A DNA stretch of 17,292 nt from Cryptobacterium sp. CAG:338 (GTDB taxonomy: Bacteria > Actinomycetota > Coriobacteriia > Coriobacteriales > Eggerthellaceae): positions 24,315-41,606 of the forward strand of contig FR896048.1 of the NCBI GenBank assembly GCA_000435475.1, written 5' to 3'. The notes beneath the pieces are model-generated. The model saw only the letters and a list, made by a program, of their open reading frames with translations. It made no database searches and was not told where the DNA came from. How positions within the stretch are numbered: the stretch's first letter is position 1; every line of letters begins with the position of its first letter. This document shows, one piece after another, positions 1 to 7,795 of the stretch. The translations under genes were made by a program, and so were the position numbers.

Positions 1-35
1 TGCTTTTAGAAGTGGGTATACGTAGCTCTAGTTTT

Positions 36-3000
36 TTAATTTCTCTTCCGCTTGCGTGTGGCGATAGCTATTCCTAAAGCTCCGATTAAGACGGTGGCGC
101 CAAATACTCCTATCAAAAAGAGGGGAGTTGAATCGTTTGTTTTAGAAAGTGCCGTTGGTTTTTCTTTATTCTCTTGACCATTGTTTTGATTTTCATCATC
201 GTTGGACCCTGGTGTTGGGTTTGGGTCAGATGAGGGTTCAGGATCAGGTTCAGGTTCAGGCGCGAAGAGGTTTGTCAGCGTGAAGCCATCATCTCCTAGA
301 GTTTCCTCATCAAGGTAGGTTGCTGTTTTGGCAGTAACGTTTGAATTGGGCAGCTGGGGAGTTTCGATAAGACGATAATTTTTCGGAGTGTCTTCTCGAA
401 CGGTGTAAGAAATCAATTCGCCATTTTTTAAGAGATTGATGTTGTTGAATTCTCCAGTCCAGTCATCCTCAGTGTCAAGCATACCATCAGGGCCTTCAGC
501 TTTAAGGTTTAGGGTTAACCCAGTATCAGCTCCGTTTGCGAATAAATGAAGCGTGATACTTTCGGGGCGTGTATTGTTTGCGTTGTTATCATCAATCCAT
601 TCTTTGCGTACAGGAATAGTAGTAGGTGGCGCAACGAGGGTATTGGTGATGATTAGATTCGAGGAATTCTCTTCGTCTTTTGAGTAAGAAACTTCATATC
701 CCGGTGAGGGGTTTAGTTCCCGAACTAAATATTCAACAGCCTTGCCATGTTTCATTACCGCCAAGTCATCAAAGGTTACTGTCCAGTCATCTTCGGTTCC
801 GAGGATGGTATCGGGTCCTTCTGGAGTGATCACAGCTTTACCATTTTCGATTGGTTGGTCATCTTCGAAAAGCTGAACAGTAACTTGCTCAGGACGAGAG
901 AGGAAAATATTATCGGCATCCTTCCATTGTTTTGTAATGGTCAAGGAAATTTTTTTACTGCTGTCGGTTATGGTGACTACCGAAACGGGTTTATCGTGTT
1001 CAGTTATTGTTCGCTCAGCATTGCCGGTAACTACAAAATGCTCTTCTTTAGCAAGGTCATAACCAGTTGGTGCCTCAGTTTCGACGAGGGTATATTCTCC
1101 GGGTGCGAGAATAAATTCATTTGTTTTTGTGGAGCTCGAGACCATTGTGACGGGATTGTCCATATTATCAGTCGCGAGTGTTCCATCTGCACGGTGAACT
1201 TCTAACTTAGCGCCCTCTAGCTGTGTTCCGTCATCGCTCATTTTCGCAAATTTTACGGTGCTGTAGGGTTGATTGTACGCGGTTACGATAGAGCCAGAAG
1301 GTCCTTGAAATACTTTGTTTTGATCTAAATCTGAAGGATAAGTAACTGAAGGAGATTCTTCTGAGTCTGCATCGTAGAGTGCAAAATAATACGGATTACT
1401 ATTGAGAACGTAACCATTTGGAGCAGATGTTTCAACTAATTTGTAGAGAGTTCCGATTTTAAGGGATTCAATCTTAATTCCTTTACCGTTGTCACCCGTT
1501 GAGGTAAGCCCGCTTCTGATCAGTTCCCATGATGAGGTATCTCCAGCATTGTTTCCGGAGTTATTGTAAGCGTAGAGATTGAATTTTGCTCCACCTAATG
1601 CAGCAGCTGCTTCGTTGCGCTTAGAAAACCAGATCATGGGCTCACTAACTGCTTGCCCTGTTGCTTTTAAGACCTGTGCGGTTTGTGAAATGGTATTGCT
1701 TCCTACGGTGCGTTCATGGCCTTCGAAGTAAGCGGTATTTCCCACTTGTACTGTTTTTCCTGTCATACCCATTACTTGGGCGTTGTAAGTGATCTTTGCA
1801 TAGGTTTCATCGGGTACTTTAATTGTGATTTTGTTTTCTGACATTTGAGAGGCATCGATTTCGAAGGGGATAGGGTCGCCTGTAGTAGCGTTGATCGCTT
1901 CGAAAGAGTTAGGATCTACGGCCAATGAGTCACTACTTACATCAACTACATTGACCATATCGCTATCAGGGGCTAAATCTACCTTATCTTTGTTGAGCTC
2001 AATCGAGAATTGAGCATAGGGTGCCGTGGTTTCGTTATAGGTCATGTTCTTTTGCATGGCAGCATGATAGATATTGGTTTGGGCACTTGCTGATTTTTCA
2101 TTGCCATATCGATCGGTTAGAGTAACTGTATTGGTGAAAGGGAATTCCTTTGATTCGGTCCCATAAAGGTAGTCCTCATCGGTAATTTTTGTCTTTACGA
2201 GAAAATGAAATTCATAGGACCCGTTGCTGTCGCTGGGGTGAGTTTTATCAACCTCATCATGCCCTAAATTGCTGAGCTTGAGAATGAGCGTGGTTGTTCC
2301 GTCTTCGTTTTTAGTAATACTTTGGACTTCCAAGTCTCCTTTTCCGTTAATTTTGACAGCACTTATGAATTCGGTGCCAGCGGGAAGAGTGTCGGTTACA
2401 ATGCACGTGCCATCGGGTTGCGCAGAATAACCCCAATAATTAGCCTGTATGAACCAGGTGATAATACCGTTAGAACTTGATCGAACCGATTTGTTTAATT
2501 CTTTTTTGTTCGCACGGCGGCAATAATCAAAATCACTATCTGTTATCTCTCCTGCAGTTAAAGTAGCATCGTTGTAGTAATCACGGCTAGATTGATAAGG
2601 AGGATTTACCATCTTAGTTTTGTATTCGATGGTGAGAGGGTGATCCTTGGAGGGTTTGATTAAGGTACCGTTTTCATCAACGCCAACAGTGCCTTTGAAG
2701 GTAAGGGTAAAGCCAAGATATTTACCATCTTCGTTGCTTGTCGTAGGTACGAGTTCATAAAGTGATGGATCAATCGCAATATTATCGATTTTGAGCGTTA
2801 TCGCATTTAGATCATCTTGAGTGAAATACAGGTACGAAACCCCTTGGCGGGAAGAATCGGTATAAACATCGCCATTTTCAAGCTCAGAATAGATTGAAGT
2901 TTTCCATTGGGCCCAGTCGTCAGCTTGCTTTATAAAATTTTTAGACATACTGGCAACACGAGCTCGGACAGATGTTGAAGTGTTAGTGCGCCAGTCCCAT

Positions 3001-5303
3001 AAACCAGATACGCTGTTTGTGTATGATTTGGCGGGACCCACATACGTATCCCAGTCAGTAATTTTTGATTGATAGGTAATAACAAAACAGCAGGTTCCGT
3101 ATTGTTCAGGAATGGTATAGCTAAACGAGGTGCTTCCTTCTTGCAGAGGAATAAGATCTCTGCCAGCAATAGTGTTGTCTTGGTTGTAGAACGTTACCGT
3201 AGCATTTCCCTGTTCGAAAACTTGATTTGGTCCAAGGGTGTCGGTAATAGTCTGACCAGCTGCGTTTTTTGGATTGGTAAGGGTGCGCTGCTCATTTCCA
3301 GTTATTGTCCAAGTAACGGTACCATTGGAATTGATGGTGGGGGAATTTTTGTACAGCCATTTTTTAGTTAGACTAAAAGTTGAGTAGTCGCTCTCGTAAT
3401 TAAGATCATTAGCGTAAAAAGATTTAGAAGTAACACCAGCACCTATCCGTATTCGATTCAGCATATAGTTATCGCCTGCAACGCCATTTTCACTTTGTAG
3501 TGTTTCAAAAAACGAATCTTTAAACTTGATAAACGATTTAATGCTAATGGTGTCGCCAGGCCTAATTTCGGGAATAGTTGCCGACCAAACACCGCCTCCT
3601 TGCGAAAAATTATCCCATGTTAAGCTTTCGCTTGAACCGTCTGCGTGACGTACTGACATCGCGGAAATACCGCAGTACTCAAGGTGCTTTGTATCTGAGA
3701 TCGATTCAGCTGAGTCGTAGATAGGAACATTGTATTCGGTATAACGGTTGCTGCTTGGTGCGGTTACGGTAATGGAAAAATACTGTGACTGTGTTTTGAA
3801 ATCATAATTACTTGTAGATTTTCCAATAGAAACGGTGTTTTTTACTGCTGTAGAATAATCGTCCGTTACCGCTGGAACTGAATCAGCGCTTGCGCTGGCC
3901 GTGTTTTTTATAGTGCGAGCTATTTCGGCAGAAGTTTGCGGGCTGGCTTCTTTTGCGGATTTTACTGCTCCTGAAATACCCTCTTTGTTGATTTTTATCT
4001 TAAAAGTAAGCGAAGCGCTTTCGCCAGCTGGGAGGTTTCCAATATCCCATCCGTATACTCGATTTTGATCGTCATATAAAGGGATGCAGCGCGGTGCGAT
4101 ATCCTCGCCATCGATTGTTGCTTCCGTTAGTTTCATGGTGGATAAATCTACTTTATTTTGACTGTCACCATTGAAGACATCAGTTACTTTTACGTGGGTT
4201 AGGGTATGAGTGTTATCTTCGCCAGCAGTTACTTTTACGGTGTAGGTAAGATTATCTTCACTGTCTATACGTGCTGATCCATTGCGGTACGAAGTATCCG
4301 AAATAATCTCACCAGTTTTTTCGATAGATAAATTACGTACAATTTCTAGCTTAGTGAATCGGGTACCAATAGTAATACTGCCAAAGGTGAGGTTGAAATC
4401 AAAGGTATCTTCGCTTTGCGTTGAAGTATCAAAGCTTCCAGAAAATTTGATTGACGAAGTTAAGATCTTGCCACTTTTTTCTACGATATATCCTTCGTCA
4501 TAAGAAAGGGTCAATTTTCCGTCTTTGATCGTGTAATTACCTACGCCATTATGCTGACTATCCCAGTCTGCGCTTGCGTCACGTAAACGACCTGTCATAG
4601 TGCTGTTGGGGCGAAGAATATCGGGAAAATCGCACGTTATAGTGTCGCCAGGTACAAGAGGGTATTCGTTGGTTGCTTCGGCGAGCGCTTTAATATCTAA
4701 GGTTATAACTCCTACATAGGTAGTACTGCGCGATAACCCATCAGGAAAGTCGTTGGTGATATCAATATGTTCTCCATTCGAGAGATTGTACGATTTGTTT
4801 ATATCGCCACTTTCGAGAGTGAGCTTAAAGTTTTTTACATACTCGTTAGTATTGAATTCTTTAGCATTTCGGTTTGAATGCTCTTCTGTTGATGATCCTG
4901 TATTTGAAGCATCAATTAAAGATTTGCTATCGGTTGTTGCTTTGGGGTTATTTGGAATAGGGGCGTTTCCTGAAGTGTTGCTTGGGTTGTTTTGAGCGCT
5001 CTGGTGTTGAGTCTCACTTTCGGGAGCTGTGTTGTTGAGCGACCCAGAGGAGCTTTCAAGGGGCGTTTCAGACGCTTCTTCAGAAGGTAGTGAGGCGTTT
5101 TTCGGAGAAGTGCTTTTTGATTCTTCTGGCGAGGGTACTTCTTTATTGCCCTTTTCATCCGTAGAGGTTGTAAGGTTTTCGGCATATGCATTTGTAGGGT
5201 TTGCTGCGAGTAAGCTTAATGCTACGGCGGGGGTGCTGGTGAAAACAAGGCAGAAGGTTAAAACTCCAACCAGTACAAGCCGTGCTTTTTCTTTGATTAG
5301 CAT
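36..5303 (-). CDS. Giant multi-domain LPXTG-like cell-wall adhesin
   Basis: A 1755-residue secreted surface protein, probably covalently anchored to peptidoglycan by a sortase. Residues 1-41 form a signal peptide (basic start, hydrophobic core, A-Y-A cleavage site). Residues about 42-155 are a Ser/Thr/Asn/Pro/Glu-rich linker, and about 155-325 an N-terminal beta-rich domain. Six tandem modules follow, each opening with a beta strand carrying Lys (K329, K495, K647, K788, K938, K1085). Next come two SpaA/prealbumin-like domains (K1228/E1291 and K1354/E1408, each with the V-E-T-x-A-P-x-G-Y motif) and two CnaB domains (K1458/E1529 and K1567/E1637). The Lys, Glu and following Asn pattern is that of self-forming isopeptide bonds. 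The end is a Pro/Glu/Asp stalk, LSKTND (1719-1724), a membrane helix and an RKRKRN tail. I start at 5303 because AAAGGGAG lies five bases upstream; an ATG 42 bases earlier has no such site. Substrate unknown; no sortase lies in the window. Confidence 0.93.
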   Translation of the reverse strand: MLIKEKARLVLVGVLTFCLVFTSTPAVALSLLAANPTNAYAENLTTSTDEKGNKEVPSPEESKSTSPKNASLPSEEASETPLESSSGSLNNTAPESETQHQSAQNNPSNTSGNAPIPNNPKATTDSKSLIDASNTGSSTEEHSNRNAKEFNTNEYVKNFKLTLESGDINKSYNLSNGEHIDITNDFPDGLSRSTTYVGVITLDIKALAEATNEYPLVPGDTITCDFPDILRPNSTMTGRLRDASADWDSQHNGVGNYTIKDGKLTLSYDEGYIVEKSGKILTSSIKFSGSFDTSTQSEDTFDFNLTFGSITIGTRFTKLEIVRNLSIEKTGEIISDTSYRNGSARIDSEDNLTYTVKVTAGEDNTHTLTHVKVTDVFNGDSQNKVDLSTMKLTEATIDGEDIAPRCIPLYDDQNRVYGWDIGNLPAGESASLTFKIKINKEGISGAVKSAKEASPQTSAEIARTIKNTASASADSVPAVTDDYSTAVKNTVSIGKSTSNYDFKTQSQYFSITVTAPSSNRYTEYNVPIYDSAESISDTKHLEYCGISAMSVRHADGSSESLTWDNFSQGGGVWSATIPEIRPGDTISIKSFIKFKDSFFETLQSENGVAGDNYMLNRIRIGAGVTSKSFYANDLNYESDYSTFSLTKKWLYKNSPTINSNGTVTWTITGNEQRTLTNPKNAAGQTITDTLGPNQVFEQGNATVTFYNQDNTIAGRDLIPLQEGSTSFSYTIPEQYGTCCFVITYQSKITDWDTYVGPAKSYTNSVSGLWDWRTNTSTSVRARVASMSKNFIKQADDWAQWKTSIYSELENGDVYTDSSRQGVSYLYFTQDDLNAITLKIDNIAIDPSLYELVPTTSNEDGKYLGFTLTFKGTVGVDENGTLIKPSKDHPLTIEYKTKMVNPPYQSSRDYYNDATLTAGEITDSDFDYCRRANKKELNKSVRSSSNGIITWFIQANYWGYSAQPDGTCIVTDTLPAGTEFISAVKINGKGDLEVQSITKNEDGTTTLILKLSNLGHDEVDKTHPSDSNGSYEFHFLVKTKITDEDYLYGTESKEFPFTNTVTLTDRYGNEKSASAQTNIYHAAMQKNMTYNETTAPYAQFSIELNKDKVDLAPDSDMVNVVDVSSDSLAVDPNSFEAINATTGDPIPFEIDASQMSENKITIKVPDETYAKITYNAQVMGMTGKTVQVGNTAYFEGHERTVGSNTISQTAQVLKATGQAVSEPMIWFSKRNEAAAALGGAKFNLYAYNNSGNNAGDTSSWELIRSGLTSTGDNGKGIKIESLKIGTLYKLVETSAPNGYVLNSNPYYFALYDADSEESPSVTYPSDLDQNKVFQGPSGSIVTAYNQPYSTVKFAKMSDDGTQLEGAKLEVHRADGTLATDNMDNPVTMVSSSTKTNEFILAPGEYTLVETEAPTGYDLAKEEHFVVTGNAERTITEHDKPVSVVTITDSSKKISLTITKQWKDADNIFLSRPEQVTVQLFEDDQPIENGKAVITPEGPDTILGTEDDWTVTFDDLAVMKHGKAVEYLVRELNPSPGYEVSYSKDEENSSNLIITNTLVAPPTTIPVRKEWIDDNNANNTRPESITLHLFANGADTGLTLNLKAEGPDGMLDTEDDWTGEFNNINLLKNGELISYTVREDTPKNYRLIETPQLPNSNVTAKTATYLDEETLGDDGFTLTNLFAPEPEPDPEPSSDPNPTPGSNDDENQNNGQENKEKPTALSKTNDSTPLFLIGVFGATVLIGALGIAIATRKRKRN

Positions 5304-5540
5304 GGTGACTCCCTTTTCCGATGATACGTTTTGCTTTTTGTGCATTTTGCGAGCATCTTAACGGAAGGAGAGTGCCAAAACCGTTCCTTAAAAGGGCTGT
5401 TGAGAGCAGTAAAATTCTAGCAAGCACTTGTAAGGAGACTGTTTAATAAAGGAAAGTAAAGTATCAAAAAATACAAGATAGATACCTGACTTATACAAGT
5501 GAATTGAATAGGTAATTATCCTGTTATAAATCTGTCACGG

Positions 5541-5554
5541 TAGAGGAACCTCTA
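5541..5554. promoter_or_regulatory. Dyad TAGAGG-N2-CCTCTA, candidate operator
   Basis: Two perfect six-base arms separated by AA, lying 17 bases upstream of the candidate -10 box TATACT (5571-5576), so over the expected -35 position of the regulator's promoter. The position suits a repressor or activator site, possibly autoregulation by the downstream gene. The arms are short and chance is not excluded. Confidence 0.35.
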
Positions 5555-5580
5555 GGGAACATGATCGGGATATACTTTAG

Positions 5581-5597
5581 AAAATGGTACTAAATTA
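5581..5597 (+). repeat. 17-base element AAAATGGTACTAAATTA, copy 1
   Basis: Identical over 17 bases to 10195-10211, the only other copy I found. Both copies lie in intergenic DNA upstream of a plus-strand gene (107 bases before the winged-helix gene, 159 bases before rubrerythrin). In this copy only the left half of the TACTAA-A-TTAGTA palindrome is perfect; the right half reads TTAAAT. Likely a protein binding site or promoter-linked element. Confidence 0.5.
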
Positions 5598-5703
5598 AAT
5601 TCATTTTAATCTCGTGCAGATGGCAATTATTCTGAGCGTTGAATCAGAGATGCTCGTTTCGCTTCCGCCTAGATTCAAGATGTATTCAAAGGAAGCAGGA
5701 AAA

Positions 5704-6183
5704 ATGCAGTTCCCTGAAGTTCGTAATGTTCATATATTTATCCGTACGTTTGGCTATTTTGACGTCTTTGTTGATGGAGTGCCAATTCTGTTTCGAAGTG
5801 AGAAAGCAAAGGAGCTTCTTGCTCTTTTGGTAGATCGAAGAGGTGGATACGTAAGCTCGGCAGAGGCGATATCTATTCTTTGGGAAAACGAACCTCTTTC
5901 TGATCAAACTCGATCAAGATATCGAAAAGTTGCTATGCGCTTAAAAGATACCCTGGAGCAGTTTGGGGTAAGTGAAATAATGGAATCTACTCAGGGTAAG
6001 CGAAGAATCATCGCGGACAATGTCGAATGTGACCTGTTTGATTATCTAATACACGGAGAAAGCGCTTCAAGCCGTTTTCTTGGAAGTTATCTTCGTAATT
6101 ATAGTTGGGGAGAAATAACCCTTTCGGAGCTTATGTATTTGCATGAAAAGCGAGATGAAGTTGATCTTCTGAGGTCAATTTAA
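5704..6183 (+). CDS. Stand-alone winged-helix regulator (SARP/response-regulator effector type)
   Basis: A 159-residue DNA-binding protein. Residues 11-30 (I-R-T-F-G-Y-F-D-V-F-V-D-G) form the opening beta sheet of an OmpR/SARP-type winged helix. Residues 32-85 hold the helices, including K-A-K-E-L-L-A-L-L-V-D-R-R-G-G and the recognition helix near 68-84. The wing is near 90-110. The tail F-L-G-S-Y-L-R-N-Y-S-W-G-E (125-137) matches the conserved end of response regulators in Lachnospiraceae and Coriobacteriia that carry an N-terminal receiver. Here no receiver exists: the 30 in-frame codons upstream of ATG 5704 do not resemble one. AAAGGAAG eight bases before 5704 supports this start, although an ATG at 5680 and a GTG at 5614 are in frame. 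Divergent from the adhesin, so a plausible adhesin regulator (inference). It could also be a receiver-less relic. Confidence 0.8.
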   Translation: MQFPEVRNVHIFIRTFGYFDVFVDGVPILFRSEKAKELLALLVDRRGGYVSSAEAISILWENEPLSDQTRSRYRKVAMRLKDTLEQFGVSEIMESTQGKRRIIADNVECDLFDYLIHGESASSRFLGSYLRNYSWGEITLSELMYLHEKRDEVDLLRSI

Positions 6184-6244
6184 CTATTTTTAGTTGTGTC
6201 TACAAAAATGAACCTTATTGATCATGATAAAGTTTGATGTATGG

Positions 6245-6261
6245 TCGAAAAATATTTTCGA
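6245..6261. promoter_or_regulatory. Palindrome TCGAAAA-N3-TTTTCGA upstream of MBL hydrolase
   Basis: Seven-base perfect arms with a three-base centre, 39 bases before the ATG of the metallo-hydrolase. The position and symmetry suit an operator. The interval 6184-6300 has no clear -35/-10 pair and no terminator for the preceding gene, so both genes may also be read through. Confidence 0.4.
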
Positions 6262-6300
6262 TTATATGCTGCAAATAACTTGCATGATCGGAGGGAAATC

Positions 6301-6966
6301 ATGGCTCTAGCTGAAACGTTAGATAATGTTCGGGTATTGATCCATAGCGCAATTCGTATTCAGTCAGATGATGGCACAGTCGTTTATTGTGATCCCTATG
6401 ATTTGGTTGAGGAGCCACATGATGCAGATGTGGTATTTATTACTCATGGGCATTATGACCATCTGTCTCCTGAAGATTATGTTCGCGTTGCAAAAGCGGA
6501 AACGGTTGTGGTTACTTCTTCTTCCCTGAAAGAAGAAGTAGCTGTTCTAAATGCAGCTGATGTTGTACTTCTTAATGCAGGTGATTTTGCCGAAGTTTAT
6601 GGGATTAAGGTAGAAGCGGTTCCTGCTTACAACGTGGAATCTGAACGTTTACAGTTCCATCCTAAAGAGAATGCGTGGGTTGGTTACGTTCTTACGATTG
6701 ACGGCACTACGTACTATATTGCAGGTGATACCGACCAAAATAAAGATACTGAACAAGTTCGTTGCGATGTAGCACTTGTTCCTATTGGAGGAACCTACAC
6801 GATGGATGCAAAACAGGCAGCCGCATTCATTAATACCATTAAGCCTCGTTTTGTGATACCAACTCATTACGGAACAACGGTTGGAAATAAGGAAGACGTT
6901 GAAGTGTTCGAGCCTCTGGTGGATGATGCCATTACTGTTGTTCGTAAAATGGAGTGGCGTTCTTGA
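6301..6966 (+). CDS. Metallo-beta-lactamase-fold hydrolase (UlaG/UPF0173-like)
   Basis: A 221-residue cytoplasmic hydrolase with a dinuclear metal site. The motif H49-G-H51-Y-D53-H54 is the MBL signature. H120, D143 (in A-G-D-T-D) and H189 (in P-T-H-Y-G) supply the remaining ligands. The compact length, the early D-P-Y after the first strands and the N-x6-F-H-P segment resemble the UlaG/UPF0173 group of predicted Zn-dependent hydrolases rather than antibiotic lactamases or glyoxalase II. The substrate cannot be named. Start chosen at 6301 because GGAGG sits seven bases upstream; an upstream in-frame ATG at 6241 has no ribosome binding site and falls next to the palindrome. Followed by a strong hairpin at 7086-7116. 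Confidence 0.88.
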   Translation: MALAETLDNVRVLIHSAIRIQSDDGTVVYCDPYDLVEEPHDADVVFITHGHYDHLSPEDYVRVAKAETVVVTSSSLKEEVAVLNAADVVLLNAGDFAEVYGIKVEAVPAYNVESERLQFHPKENAWVGYVLTIDGTTYYIAGDTDQNKDTEQVRCDVALVPIGGTYTMDAKQAAAFINTIKPRFVIPTHYGTTVGNKEDVEVFEPLVDDAITVVRKMEWRS

Positions 6967-7017
6967 TTTAAGGTTTACTGAGCAGGTAAATCTACAATCT
7001 CAATGTCTTGGCAATAG

Positions 7018-7031
7018 TTAGGTGTGCCTAA
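7018..7031 (+). terminator. Weak hairpin after the MBL hydrolase
   Basis: TTAGG-TGTG-CCTAA, a five-base stem followed by TTTGTT, 51 bases past the stop codon at 6966. It is short and the U-tract is imperfect. The larger hairpin at 7086-7116 is the more credible stop. Confidence 0.25.
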
Positions 7032-7085
7032 TTTGTTGCACTAAACCACAATGAGCTAGATTCAAAAGCTTGAGCAGAATAGAGA

Positions 7086-7116
7086 CCCTGGGTTGAGAAA
7101 GATATTCAACCCAGGG
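7086..7116. terminator. Strong hairpin between convergent genes
   Basis: An 11-base perfect stem (CCCTGGGTTGA / TCAACCCAGGG) with a nine-base loop, between the converging MBL hydrolase and the acetyltransferase. On the plus strand it is followed by CCGTTTAGTTT, not a clean T-run, and on the minus strand by TCTCTATTCTG. It probably acts as a shared, partly bidirectional terminator. Confidence 0.6.
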
Positions 7117-7156
7117 CCGTTTAGTTTAAGTCCGCTCGAAGGGAAGTAATAAAACC

Positions 7157-7170
7157 GTTTAGAGCTAAAC
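7157..7170 (-). terminator. Short hairpin downstream of the acetyltransferase
   Basis: GTTTAG-AG-CTAAAC, six-base arms. On the minus strand it is followed by GGTTTTATT and lies 10 bases past the stop codon of the acetyltransferase. The stem is short and AT-rich, so strength is uncertain. CCGTTTAG occurs again at 7117-7124. Confidence 0.35.
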
Positions 7171-7180
7171 AAAAATGTTT

Positions 7181-7795
7181 TTAGTAAGACAGAGGGGAAT
7201 TGATTGTTTCAGTGGTTTTCTCGTACATTCGACCCAATTCTCCTTCTGTATCTCGAACCATTTCGCGAAAAGTCCATCCCAGTTTTTCGTAGTAAGAATC
7301 ATGGTCGGTTAAAAGATAGAGAGTGTGTATGCCACGATAAGCCATATCTTGGCAAATGTGGTCAAGTAACAAGCGCGACAAACCAAGCCCACGATAATTT
7401 GGTTCAACAAATACAGCGCAAATATTTGGCGTGAGGTCAATTCGTTCATGAAAGTCGTTTTCAATGACGCCTGCTCCTGCAACAATACATTTGCCATCAG
7501 ATATGACGTACCACTGCGGAATAATTGTATTACTGCGAGAAATGCTTCTGCGGTCTTGAGAAGTGGATATCTGGTTGCGACAAAAATGCGTCTGGCTGTT
7601 GGAGATAGATGTCTGCTGACAACTATCTTGCATGCTTGTTAGGTATTCCTCTATGGGGATACTCCATTTTTCGGAAAACCATGCTGCTGCTTTCTCTATC
7701 AGCTCAGGCTGATCAGCAATTCGTGTGACAGGGTAGGATTGTGTTTTTGGTGATGGCGAGATATTTGGCTTAATATCATTTTTAAAATTTTTCAT
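7181..7795 (-). CDS. GNAT-family N-acetyltransferase with a polar insertion
   Basis: A 204-residue predicted acetyl-CoA-dependent acetyltransferase; acceptor unknown. Residues about 94-135 give the central strands (W-Y-V-I, I-V-A-G-A-G-V-I-E-N-D-F-H). Y134-R-G-L-G138 is the acetyl-CoA pyrophosphate loop. Y-L-L-T-D-H-D-S-Y-Y-E-K-L-G-W (about 160-174) is the C-terminal GNAT signature. Residues about 60-90 are an unusual Ser/Gln/Thr/Arg-rich insert just before the strand that normally follows S-M-x-x-C directly. The start overlaps the end of the glycerate kinase gene by 14 bases, with AGAGG six bases before the ATG, so the two are co-transcribed and probably translationally coupled. Last gene of that operon. 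Confidence 0.85.
   Translation of the reverse strand: MKNFKNDIKPNISPSPKTQSYPVTRIADQPELIEKAAAWFSEKWSIPIEEYLTSMQDSCQQTSISNSQTHFCRNQISTSQDRRSISRSNTIIPQWYVISDGKCIVAGAGVIENDFHERIDLTPNICAVFVEPNYRGLGLSRLLLDHICQDMAYRGIHTLYLLTDHDSYYEKLGWTFREMVRDTEGELGRMYEKTTETINSPLSY
7526..7618 (-). other. Low-complexity insert in the acetyltransferase
   Basis: Encodes about 31 residues rich in Ser, Gln, Thr and Arg (residues about 60-90). It splits a region that is compact in related GNAT proteins as I recall them. The reading frame is kept. Comparable insertions occur in the neighbouring glycerate kinase and in the rsmJ product. Confidence 0.5.

Larger units (their letters stand above)
5304..5703. promoter_or_regulatory. 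Divergent control region, adhesin / winged-helix regulator
   Basis: A 400-base non-coding stretch between two divergent genes, AT-rich, with no convincing ORF. It must hold the promoters of both. On the plus strand TATACT at 5571-5576 is a fair -10 box but no good -35 sits at the right distance. On the minus strand TTCACT and TATCTT, 17 bases apart near 5478-5506, are a weak candidate pair. It contains the dyad at 5541-5554 and the shared element at 5581-5597. The plus-strand frame of the regulator stays open upstream to a GTG at 5614, but that part looks non-coding. Confidence 0.6.

Noticed and set aside
747..5361. Several plus-strand open frames opposite the adhesin (for example 747-1205, 3069-3371, 5029-5361)
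   Set aside because: They mirror the adhesin codons, lack ribosome binding sites and known motifs, and the minus-strand frame is clearly the real one.
6301..6966. MBL-fold protein as an antibiotic-degrading beta-lactamase
   Set aside because: The fold is shared by many hydrolases; there is no signal peptide, and the sequence resembles UlaG/UPF0173 members instead.
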